From an uncultured Lachnospiraceae bacterium (GTDB taxonomy: Bacteria; Bacillota; Clostridia; Lachnospirales; Lachnospiraceae): a DNA stretch of 64,000 nt. A program made the translations under genes and the position numbers. The DNA lies in contig CAMWPB010000011.1 of the NCBI GenBank assembly GCA_947176065.1, positions 16,273 through 80,272 of the forward strand, read 5' to 3'. Of the stretch, positions 42,510 to 50,695 are shown in pieces. Each line of letters begins with the position of its first letter. The stretch's first letter is position 1. The notes beneath the pieces were generated by a model. The model worked only from the letters and a program-made list of their open reading frames with translations. It was not told where the DNA came from and did no database searches.

Positions 42510-45188
42510 TTATGGTTTGATTTTTTTGGACGTATGCCGCTGTTCAATCTGGTTTTCCAACGCTTTCAGGCACGCATTGACCGCCTTGCCCATGCCTGCC
42601 GGGTTCTTTCCGCCCGCCTGCGCCATATTGGGCCGCCCGCCGCCGCCGCCGCCCACAAATACCGCAATTTCTTTAATCAGGTTGCCCGCATGGGCGCCCT
42701 TCTCGATCGCGCCGTCGGTCGCCATGGCAATCAGGTTAACCTTCCCCTCCTTCTCGGAGAGTAGCACAACTACGCCTTCGCCCAGTTTCTCCTTGAGCTG
42801 GTCGCCCAGCTCGCGCAGACCGTTCATGTCCACCCCCGACACCCTTGAGGCCAGAAGCTGTACGCCATTTACCTCCTGTACCTGGTTCATCACATCTCCC
42901 AGCGCATCCCTGGCCGCCTTGCTCTTGAGCGATTCGTTCTCACTCTGTAACGCCTTCATCTCCGCCATCAGATGTTCGCAGCGCTCCACCAAATTTACCG
43001 GATTGGTTTTTAACGCCTTCGCCGCCGCGTTCAGCTGCTCCTCCAGCTTCTGATAGTAAGCCGTCACGTTGCTGCCCGTCACCGCCTCGATACGGCGCAC
43101 GCCCGCCGCCACGCCGGACTCTGACAGGATCTTAAAGGAACCGATGGTTCCCGTGGATTTCACATGGGTGCCGCCACACAGCTCTTTGGAAAAGGCTCCC
43201 ATCTCCACGACGCGCACCGTCTCCCCGTACTTTTCCCCAAAGAGCGCCATCGCGCCGGACTGCTTGGCCTCCTCTATGGTCATCTCCTTTGTCACCACAG
43301 GCAGATTTTCCGCAATCTTTTCATTGACGATCTGCTCTACCTTCTTAAGCTCCTCCGCAGTCATCGCCGCAGAATGGGAGAAGTCGAAACGGGTTCTCTC
43401 GCCGTCCTGATAGGAACCGGCCTGCTCCACATGGCTGCCCAGCACTTCCCGCAGGGCCTTCTGCAAAAGATGGGTGGCGCTGTGGTTCTTACAGGTATTG
43501 CCTCTTCTTGCGGGGTCCACCGATAAAATTACGGTATCTCCCACCTGAATCCTGCCCTTCGTCACCCTGCCGATATGACCCACCTTGCCGCCCAGCAGCT
43601 TTATGGTGTTCTCCACCCGGAATTCCCCGTCCCCCGTGGAGATCACGCCGATATCACCCTCCTGGCCGCCCATGGTGGCATAGAAAGAGGTCTGTTCCAC
43701 AATCACCGTACCGACCTCATCTTCCGCCAGTTCCTCCACCAGCTCCGTCTCGGTGGTAAGCACTGTGATCTTAGAATCACATGTCAGCCTGTCATAGCCC
43801 ACAAACTCTGTGGTGATCGCGGGATCAATGGACTCGTACACAGTCACGTCCGCGCCCATGTAATTGGTCACTTTGCGGGCTGCCCTGGCTTTCTCCTTCT
43901 GCTCCTGCATACATGCCGTAAAGCCTTCCTCATCCACCGTAAAGCCTTTTTCTTCCAGAATCTCTCTGGTCAGATCCAGGGGGAACCCGAATGTATCATA
44001 GAGCTTAAAGGCGTCCGCGCCCCCAAGCTGCTTCTTGCCATCCTTCTCTACCGCTTCAGCCATCTCGTTCAGGATGCTAAGGCCCTGATCTATGGTCTTA
44101 TTGAATTTGCTCTCCTCCTGCTTTAACACATTGAAGATAAATTCTTTCTTCTCTTCCAGCTCAGGATAACCGTCCTTGGAGCCTTCGATCACCGTCCCCG
44201 CCAGATCGGCGAGGAACATGTCCTGAATGCCCAGCTTTCTGCCCTGTCTCGCCGCGCGGCGGATGATCCGGCGGAGCACATAACCGCGTCCCTCGTTGGA
44301 GGGCATAATGCCGTCCGAAATCATAAAGGTTGCGGAACGGATGTGGTCTGTGATAATGCGGATGGATACATCCGTGTCGTAATCCTTTTTGTATTCCACA
44401 CCCGCAATTTCACACACGGTTGTGCGCAGCGCAAACACTGTATCCACGTCGAAAATGGAATCCACATCCTGTACGACAGAAGCCAGTCTCTCCAGCCCCA
44501 TACCAGTGTCGATGTTCTTCTGCTCAAGCTCCGTGTAATTTCCCTTGCCGTCATTGTCGAACTGGGTGAACACGTTATTCCAGATTTCCATGTAACGGTC
44601 ACAGTCACAGCCCACCGTACAGCCGGGCTTGCCGCAGCCATACTTTTCTCCCCGGTCGTAATAAATTTCGGAACAGGGACCGCAGGGGCCGGAGCCGTGC
44701 TCCCAGAAATTGTCCGCCTTGCCGAAACGGAAAATGCGCTCCGGGGCAATACCGATTTCATGATTCCAGATGTCAAAAGCTTCGTCATCATTCTCATAGA
44801 CGGAAGGATACAGCCGGTCTGCGGGCAGCCCCACCACTCTGGTCAGAAACTCCCAGCTCCAGGCAATGGCCTCCCGTTTAAAATAATCCCCGAAAGAGAA
44901 ATTGCCCAGCATCTCAAAAAAGGTGCCATGTCTGGCCGTCTTGCCCACATTCTCCAGATCCCCGGTACGAATGCACTTCTGGCAGGTCGTGACACGCCTT
45001 TTGGGCGGAATTTCCTGCCCTGTAAAATAGGGCTTTAAAGGCGCCATGCCGGAGTTAATCAGAAGCAGACTGTTGTCATTGTGTGGCACCAGCGAAAAAC
45101 TCTTCATTTTCAAATGTCCCTTGCTCTCGAAAAAGTCAAGAAACATCCTTCGTAATTCATTTACACCATAAGGTTTCATCTTAGTCAT
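42510..45188 (-). CDS. alaS: Alanyl-tRNA synthetase
   Basis: 892 residues. The class II catalytic core includes GSGPCGPCSEIYYDRG; the editing domain has HSATHLLQKALREVLG and the zinc cluster ending ELCGGTHVKSTG; the C-Ala domain ends in GGGGGGRPNMAQAGG. It charges tRNA-Ala. Start at 45188 or three codons later (both ATG, AAAGGA just upstream). glyQS lies 50 bases upstream in the same direction. Confidence 0.97.
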   Translation of the reverse strand: MTKMKPYGVNELRRMFLDFFESKGHLKMKSFSLVPHNDNSLLLINSGMAPLKPYFTGQEIPPKRRVTTCQKCIRTGDLENVGKTARHGTFFEMLGNFSFGDYFKREAIAWSWEFLTRVVGLPADRLYPSVYENDDEAFDIWNHEIGIAPERIFRFGKADNFWEHGSGPCGPCSEIYYDRGEKYGCGKPGCTVGCDCDRYMEIWNNVFTQFDNDGKGNYTELEQKNIDTGMGLERLASVVQDVDSIFDVDTVFALRTTVCEIAGVEYKKDYDTDVSIRIITDHIRSATFMISDGIMPSNEGRGYVLRRIIRRAARQGRKLGIQDMFLADLAGTVIEGSKDGYPELEEKKEFIFNVLKQEESKFNKTIDQGLSILNEMAEAVEKDGKKQLGGADAFKLYDTFGFPLDLTREILEEKGFTVDEEGFTACMQEQKEKARAARKVTNYMGADVTVYESIDPAITTEFVGYDRLTCDSKITVLTTETELVEELAEDEVGTVIVEQTSFYATMGGQEGDIGVISTGDGEFRVENTIKLLGGKVGHIGRVTKGRIQVGDTVILSVDPARRGNTCKNHSATHLLQKALREVLGSHVEQAGSYQDGERTRFDFSHSAAMTAEELKKVEQIVNEKIAENLPVVTKEMTIEEAKQSGAMALFGEKYGETVRVVEMGAFSKELCGGTHVKSTGTIGSFKILSESGVAAGVRRIEAVTGSNVTAYYQKLEEQLNAAAKALKTNPVNLVERCEHLMAEMKALQSENESLKSKAARDALGDVMNQVQEVNGVQLLASRVSGVDMNGLRELGDQLKEKLGEGVVVLLSEKEGKVNLIAMATDGAIEKGAHAGNLIKEIAVFVGGGGGGRPNMAQAGGKNPAGMGKAVNACLKALENQIEQRHTSKKIKP

Positions 45189-45238
45189 ATCCTTTCTTCC
45201 CGTTTCGTTTTGAAAATTGATTGCTCCGTCCTGGGTTT

Positions 45239-46627
45239 TTAAAAGGTAAATTTATCTGCAAAGTAAGCATCCAGCTCCGCTATCGCAATGCGCTCCTGCT
45301 CCATGGAATCGCGGAAGCGCACGGTCACACAGCCGTCCGTCTCGGAATCGAAATCGTAAGTCACGCAAAACGGCGTGCCAATCTCGTCCTGCCTGCGGTA
45401 TCTCTTACCGATATTGCCCCTGTCATCAAATTCACAGTTATACTTCTTGGATAACTGTGCAAAGATCTTTTCCGCACCCTCGTTCAGCTTCTTGGAAAGA
45501 GGCAGCACACCGATCTTCACAGGTGCCAGAGCCGGGTGGAAATGCAGCACGGTACGCACATCGCCCTCGCCGATCTCCTCCTCGTCATATGCGCCGCAGA
45601 GCACCGCAAGGAACAGTCTCTCCACGCCAAGGGAAGGCTCGATCACATAAGGAATATATTTTTCATTCTTTGTATCGTCAAAGTAAGTCAGATCCTGACC
45701 GGAGGTATTCTGATGCTGGGTCAGGTCATAGTCCGTCCTGTCCGCAATACCCCACAGCTCACCCCACCCGAAGGGGAACAGGAACTCAATATCCGTGGTG
45801 GCCTTGGAGTAGAAAGAAAGCTCCTCCGGGTCATGGTCACGGACCCTCATCTCCTCCTCCTTCATGCCAAGGCTCTTTAAGAAGTCGATACAATACTTTT
45901 TCCAGTAGGCAAACCACTCAAGATCGGTGTCAGGCTCGCAGAAAAACTCCATCTCCATCTGCTCAAACTCACGCACACGGAAAATAAAGTTGCCCGGAGT
46001 AATCTCATTGCGGAAGGACTTACCCACCTGACAGATGCCGAAAGGAATCTTCTTGCGGGAAGTCCGCTGCACGTTCTTAAAGTTTACAAAGATACCCTGT
46101 GCCGTCTCGGGACGCAGATACACCGTGTTCTTGGCGTCCTCGGTAACGCCCTGGAACGTCTTGAACATAAGGTTAAACTGTCTGATATCGGTAAAATTAT
46201 GTTTGCCGCAGGTGGGGCAGGGAATGTTATGTTCCTCGATAAAGTCCTTCATCTGCTGCTGGCTCCAGCCGTCCACGGAGGATTCCAGCGTCATGCCGTT
46301 CTCCGACACATAGTCCTCGATAATCTTATCCGCACGGAATCTTTCGTGGCACTCCTTACAGTCCATGAGGGGATCGGAAAAGCTGCCAAGATGACCGCTG
46401 GCTACCCATGTCTGGGGATTCATCAGAATCGCACAGTCCACGCCTACATTATAGGGACTTTCCATGACAAACTTCTGCCACCACGCCTTCTTGATGTTGT
46501 TTTTCAGCTCCACACCCAGATTACCGAAATCCCATGTATTCGCAAGTCCCCCGTAAATCTCAGAACCGGGATATACAAATCCTCTCGCCTTCGATAACGC
46601 TACAATTTTTTCCATTGTTTTTTCCAT
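45239..46627 (-). CDS. glyQS: Glycyl-tRNA synthetase, single-chain type
   Basis: 462 residues. [54 protein letters not shown] and [18 protein letters not shown] are signatures of the alpha2 (eukaryote-like) GlyRS. ATG 46627 has GGAGG eight bases upstream. C-terminal anticodon domain present ([17 protein letters not shown]). Confidence 0.97.
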   Translation of the reverse strand: MEKTMEKIVALSKARGFVYPGSEIYGGLANTWDFGNLGVELKNNIKKAWWQKFVMESPYNVGVDCAILMNPQTWVASGHLGSFSDPLMDCKECHERFRADKIIEDYVSENGMTLESSVDGWSQQQMKDFIEEHNIPCPTCGKHNFTDIRQFNLMFKTFQGVTEDAKNTVYLRPETAQGIFVNFKNVQRTSRKKIPFGICQVGKSFRNEITPGNFIFRVREFEQMEMEFFCEPDTDLEWFAYWKKYCIDFLKSLGMKEEEMRVRDHDPEELSFYSKATTDIEFLFPFGWGELWGIADRTDYDLTQHQNTSGQDLTYFDDTKNEKYIPYVIEPSLGVERLFLAVLCGAYDEEEIGEGDVRTVLHFHPALAPVKIGVLPLSKKLNEGAEKIFAQLSKKYNCEFDDRGNIGKRYRRQDEIGTPFCVTYDFDSETDGCVTVRFRDSMEQERIAIAELDAYFADKFTF

Positions 46628-46673
46628 TTTCACTGCCTCCGTTTTCTTTCCTCTTTATGTATTATGACTATGC

Positions 46674-46766
46674 GGAGAATGCCGTTTTTGGCATTCTCCT
46701 GCGTGAGGCTTAGAACTTCTTCACGAAACAGCCTCTGCTGTGAGTGATTAGAAGTTCTTCTCACGC
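46674..46766. repeat. Two-hairpin palindromic repeat, copy B
   Basis: GGAGAATGCC-GTTTTTG-GCATTCTCC hairpin, then an imperfect palindrome (GCGTGAGGCTTAGAACTTCTTC with AGAAGTTCTTCTCACGC at the far end, CAGCCTCTGCTG in the middle). It ends at the stop codon of the lipoprotein gene. Closely related to copies at 25901 and 53651. Confidence 0.8.
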
Positions 46767-47401
46767 TATTCGTATATGATATAGGAGAGCGACGTAGTAC
46801 CCTCCGCCTCCTGATTACTGATCTTCACGCTTTTTTTCCCAACGAGGGTAAGTTCCTGCCCGCTGTGCGCACTCTGGTTTACATAAAGTGTCCTCCCGGG
46901 CAGATTGACGAGCATCTCTTCCCCGCTCTTCGTCTCCAGAATGAACATCTGCTTTTTATCCCAGTCTTCGATATAGCCGACCTCCGACGCCTTTCCGTCC
47001 ACCGTGACAAAGGGCACGGCCTCCAGCTCATACCCTTCATCCGCCGCGCCGGAAAGTGTTCCCACATACAGCACTCTGTGGTTAAATTCGCTGTAATCCT
47101 CCGGCGAAGCGTATTTAAAACCCATCACGATACTGCCGCCCTTTTTTTCCACCGCCTCCAGAGCCACTTTCTTTTCACCGTTTTCCGCGCAGTATTCCTC
47201 CACACGCGAGACAGCGAATTCCTCCAGAGCCGCCGGCTCGATCTGGTAGTAATTCTGATCCGCCTTACCGACGATCTGATGGATAATCTCTCCGTCTTTG
47301 CCAAAAGACATCGAACTTAATTCCGGCGCCTGTCCCTCCCCGCATCCGGCAAGGCCCATAAGCAATATTGTCAGACAAAATATTCCAGCTACCCTTCGCA
47401 T
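46766..47401 (-). CDS. Putative lipoprotein of unknown function
   Basis: 211 residues. Signal peptide with lipobox LAGC (Cys20) for membrane anchoring. The mature part is acidic and beta-rich with no recognised domain (VLYVGTLSGAADEGYELEAVP, LPGRTLYVNQSAHSGQELTL). ATG 47401 follows GAGGGGA. It lies 53 bases downstream of recO. Confidence 0.78.
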   Translation of the reverse strand: MRRVAGIFCLTILLMGLAGCGEGQAPELSSMSFGKDGEIIHQIVGKADQNYYQIEPAALEEFAVSRVEEYCAENGEKKVALEAVEKKGGSIVMGFKYASPEDYSEFNHRVLYVGTLSGAADEGYELEAVPFVTVDGKASEVGYIEDWDKKQMFILETKSGEEMLVNLPGRTLYVNQSAHSGQELTLVGKKSVKISNQEAEGTTSLSYIIYE

Positions 47402-47454
47402 CTTTTCCCCTCTATGCCTAATTCTTACTTTGCCACGCCCTCCGCACGGCTCAA

Positions 47455-48117
47455 TCATGTTCCATCATACAAGATATTTTCCACAATTTCAAGACTTTTA
47501 AACGGGCGGTCGATATATCGGAGGCGGTAGCCGTCGGCGATTGTCTTAAGCTGTGCGAGAACCTGCGGTGTCACGGTGAAGGTGTAGAGTTTCTCGACCG
47601 TGCTTTCCGTGATGTAATTGACCGCGTAGCGGGTGGATTCCTCCCACTCCCCCTCTTTTGGCATGCCCGGGAACTCCCCACTGATTACCATAGCCTTCAT
47701 CTCGAATATGTACCGCACCAACGCATTGGAAAGTCCCCCGTGCATAAGTGCACGCAGGGACTGGTAGAGGAGCTTTAACATCTCCTTCTCGTCGTTATTC
47801 TCTCTTGTATAGTAATCCATGACCTCCAGAAAATACATGCCATAAAAGGCTCCCTCATAATCATCCCGAAGGCCCTCAAAATAGTTCGTAACCTCAGTCT
47901 CCATTACATTGTATGAAGTTCTTCCTTCATATAACTTAAAGGTTCCGAAACAAAACGGATTGGTGGCCGCCAGAAGCTTGCTGTTCTGTTTCCTCGCCCC
48001 TCTGGCAAAAGCCGATATCTTTCCCCGTTCTTTTGTCAAAAGTACCACTCTTCTGTCATAATCATTTATCGGTTCAGCCTTTAAAACCATCCCCGTAATC
48101 TCTGTAATCCCCTGCAT
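47455..48117 (-). CDS. recO: DNA repair protein RecO
   Basis: 220 residues. The N-terminal OB fold (GMVLKAEPINDYDRRVVLLTKERGKISAFARGARK, region 9-43) is characteristic. The C-terminal half is shorter than usual and lacks the four-cysteine zinc site of many RecO proteins. RecO loads RecA at gaps together with RecR and anneals single strands. Its start lies inside the yqzL gene. Confidence 0.92.
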   Translation of the reverse strand: MQGITEITGMVLKAEPINDYDRRVVLLTKERGKISAFARGARKQNSKLLAATNPFCFGTFKLYEGRTSYNVMETEVTNYFEGLRDDYEGAFYGMYFLEVMDYYTRENNDEKEMLKLLYQSLRALMHGGLSNALVRYIFEMKAMVISGEFPGMPKEGEWEESTRYAVNYITESTVEKLYTFTVTPQVLAQLKTIADGYRLRYIDRPFKSLEIVENILYDGT

Positions 48118-48241
48118 GAGAATGCTCCTCTGACTGCTCGGTCACTACCTGCTCCTCTTGTCTTGCCGCATCTTTATAGGCCAGAAAATCATCAATTTTC
48201 CCCGTCGCCATAAACTGCTCCCAGTAATTTAATCCCTTCAT
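48074..48241 (-). CDS. yqzL: YqzL family small protein
   Basis: 55 residues beginning MKGLNYWEQFMATGKIDDFL, which lines up with B. subtilis YqzL (WNLFSQTGNIDTYL pattern) and lies in the same spot between era and recO. GGGGGCG precedes the ATG. Its 3' end overlaps recO by 44 bases in another frame, so the two may be translationally coupled. Function unknown. Confidence 0.82.
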   Translation of the reverse strand: MKGLNYWEQFMATGKIDDFLAYKDAARQEEQVVTEQSEEHSHAGDYRDYGDGFKG

Positions 48242-48300
48242 CTTACGCCCCCTGATACTTTATCACTCACAACACTTAGGGTTCGCAGATTTGCTCCATT

Positions 48301-49278
48301 CTATTCTGTCGCGCCGGGATTATAGCCAAAATTTTTAAGCAGGAAATCGCTGTCACGCCAGTCCTTTTTCACACGCACCCAGAGCTTTAAATTCACCTGT
48401 TTTTCCACCAACTCCTCAATGTCCCTGCGCGCCATGGACCCGATTTTTTTAAGCATCGCTCCCTGCTTTCCGATGATAATCCCCTTGTGGGAATCCTTCT
48501 CACAGATGATGGTAGCCTCAATGTCCACCAGCTTCTTTTTAAATTTCATCTGCTCAATGGTGACGGCAATGCCGTGGGGAATCTCCTCCTCCAGACACCG
48601 CAGCGCCTTCTCGCGGATCAGTTCCGCCACAATCTGCCTTACCGGCTGGTCCGTCACCGTATCTTCATCGTAGAACGGCTCGCCGTAAGGCAGATATTTC
48701 ATAATGCAGTCAATCAGTATCTGCATTCCGTCCTTTTTCAGCGCGGATACAGGTATGATCTCCGCAAAATCAAGTTCCTTTCTGTAGGCATCGATATAAG
48801 TAAGCAGCAGCTCCTTCTTCACCGTATCAATCTTGTTTATCACCAAAATAACAGGTGTTTTTGTTTTCTTCAGCTCTTCAATGATATGCCTCTCCCCTGC
48901 GCCTATGTAGTCCGACGGCTCCACCAGCCAGAGAATCACGTCCACTTCGGAGAGTGTGCTCTCCGCCGCGTCCACCATGTAATCGCCCAGCTTGTTCTTC
49001 GCCTTATGGATACCGGGCGTATCCAGAAACACGATCTGCCCCTCCTCGCAGGTGTATACGGTTCTGATACGGTTTCTGGTGGTCTGGGGCTTCTTCGAGG
49101 TAATGGCAATTTTCTGCCCGATCAGCGCATTCATCAAGGTGGATTTCCCCACGTTCGGCCTGCCGATCAACGTGGCAAAGCCTGATTTCAACTGCTTATC
49201 CTGTCTGTTGTTCCCCGGGCCGCCATCCAGCCGTTCTTGCATCTTATTTTCACCGTTATTTTGAATATCATCTGTCAT
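48301..49278 (-). CDS. era: GTPase Era
   Basis: 325 residues. After a 30-residue polar lead come G1 GRPNVGKST, G2 (QTTRNRIRTV), G3 DTPGIH and G4 NKID, then a KH domain with GIIIGKQGAMLKKIGS. Era binds 16S rRNA near its 3' end and assists 30S maturation. The N-terminal extension is longer than in E. coli; the start at 49278 has AGGA eight bases upstream, but an ATG at residue 13 is possible. Confidence 0.96.
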   Translation of the reverse strand: MTDDIQNNGENKMQERLDGGPGNNRQDKQLKSGFATLIGRPNVGKSTLMNALIGQKIAITSKKPQTTRNRIRTVYTCEEGQIVFLDTPGIHKAKNKLGDYMVDAAESTLSEVDVILWLVEPSDYIGAGERHIIEELKKTKTPVILVINKIDTVKKELLLTYIDAYRKELDFAEIIPVSALKKDGMQILIDCIMKYLPYGEPFYDEDTVTDQPVRQIVAELIREKALRCLEEEIPHGIAVTIEQMKFKKKLVDIEATIICEKDSHKGIIIGKQGAMLKKIGSMARRDIEELVEKQVNLKLWVRVKKDWRDSDFLLKNFGYNPGATE

Positions 49279-49329
49279 TCTGTTTTTCCTGTCCGCTTTC
49301 TCTTATTCTCTGCCCGTTTCCGGTTTTAT

Positions 49330-50589
49330 CTACTTCCGATCTGTTTCCTGCCCGGCGCCTGTTTCCTGTGACACCGATTCTTCTTCCTTTTTCCGCTCCG
49401 TCTGCTCTTTCTCCACAGGCTGTCCCGTGCCCGCCGTCACTTCGTCCATACCCGGCTCCTTCGCTGACATATTCTGCGCCCCGTGTCTGTGCCATACTTC
49501 CCGGCCCCACGCAGCCAGTCTGCCGTGCCTCTCCCGCAGTCTGCGCGCATAACGGCTCTTTTTAAACCATCTGATCAGGGCACGCAGAATGAAAAAGATC
49601 ACCACAATCGCCAACAGCCCCAGAACAAAATAGGGAATGTCAATCACAAGGCCGATGGCAAAGTTCTGAATACTGAGGCCGATATCCTCCAGACTCTTCA
49701 TAAAGCCGCGCGCAATCCGCTGCCATACAGTGGCTGTCTGGGGCGCCGAGTACTTGCGCACCTCCTCGATGGAAAGGTAAACCGTGCTGTAGTCTATCTG
49801 GTTATCGTAAGTGCGGAGCTGGGATTCCATGCTCTCGAGCTGGTAACGCACCTCGGAAAGCCTTCCCTCGATGGCAATGATATCCTCCACGCTCTCCGCC
49901 TTCCCCATCAGTTCAAGCAGTCTCTCCTGCTCCGTGAGAAGCGCCTTTTTGCGGCTCTCCAGATCCACATACTGTAAAGTGACGTCCTCCACGTTCTCGG
50001 ACCGGCTCGTCACGTTGGTCTGTTCCCCCACCTGGGCAAGAAAACCGTCCAGCTTCTCCTTTGGAACACGGGCCGTCAAGTTGGCGCAGCGCTGCTTTAC
50101 CCTCTGATCCTCCACATAATAACTGTTCACGTCATAGACGGAAATACTCTCTATGTAACCGCCGAGGCCTTCCACCTGCTTTTGCAGACCCGGCACAAGC
50201 GTGTCAAAGTCCTCCGTCTCCGCGGAAATATTCACGGTCTTAATCAGCTTGCGCGCGGTTTCCGGCACTGCCGCCGCGCCCTGCCCGCCATCTTCCTGCA
50301 CATATTCCTCCGCAGCGGCGGCCTCATCCGCCATGTCATATTCATAGGCCTCCGCGGCAGGCGCCGCCTCATTTCTTAAGACCACACCTCCGTCATATGC
50401 CGCCGTGTCGTAAGCATATTCTTCCGCTGCGGCGGCAGGCGCACCGGCTGCCGTCTCTGCATATGTGCCTTTAGACCCGCCGCAGGCACACATAACAACC
50501 GTTATTGCCAAAATCGCCGGAATGATCCGCAGCCTGCCTTTCCTGTTCCTGTTCACACTGTCCATATACTTCCCACTTTTCCTGTCCAT
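49330..50589 (-). CDS. DUF4349 family membrane lipoprotein
   Basis: 419 residues. A hydrophobic leader ends at CACGG, a likely lipobox. A low-complexity Ala/Glu/Tyr region (about 45-105) precedes the DUF4349 domain (KTVNISAETEDFDTLVPGL...RVPKEKLDGFLAQVG...QYVDLESRKKALLTEQERLLELM), which is partly coiled coil. A membrane span (IPYFVLGLLAIVVIFFILRAL) and a basic then Glu-rich cytoplasmic tail follow. Function unknown; family members are thought to sit at the membrane. Confidence 0.85.
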   Translation of the reverse strand: MDRKSGKYMDSVNRNRKGRLRIIPAILAITVVMCACGGSKGTYAETAAGAPAAAAEEYAYDTAAYDGGVVLRNEAAPAAEAYEYDMADEAAAAEEYVQEDGGQGAAAVPETARKLIKTVNISAETEDFDTLVPGLQKQVEGLGGYIESISVYDVNSYYVEDQRVKQRCANLTARVPKEKLDGFLAQVGEQTNVTSRSENVEDVTLQYVDLESRKKALLTEQERLLELMGKAESVEDIIAIEGRLSEVRYQLESMESQLRTYDNQIDYSTVYLSIEEVRKYSAPQTATVWQRIARGFMKSLEDIGLSIQNFAIGLVIDIPYFVLGLLAIVVIFFILRALIRWFKKSRYARRLRERHGRLAAWGREVWHRHGAQNMSAKEPGMDEVTAGTGQPVEKEQTERKKEEESVSQETGAGQETDRK

Positions 50590-50695
50590 CGTTTTTCCTC
50601 CCTTTCCCGAAAACGGCTGTTCCCATGCTGTCTCTATCAGAAATACCTTTCCGGGAAAGCAAAAGTTGCATCAAAAAATAAATATCATTCGTTTT

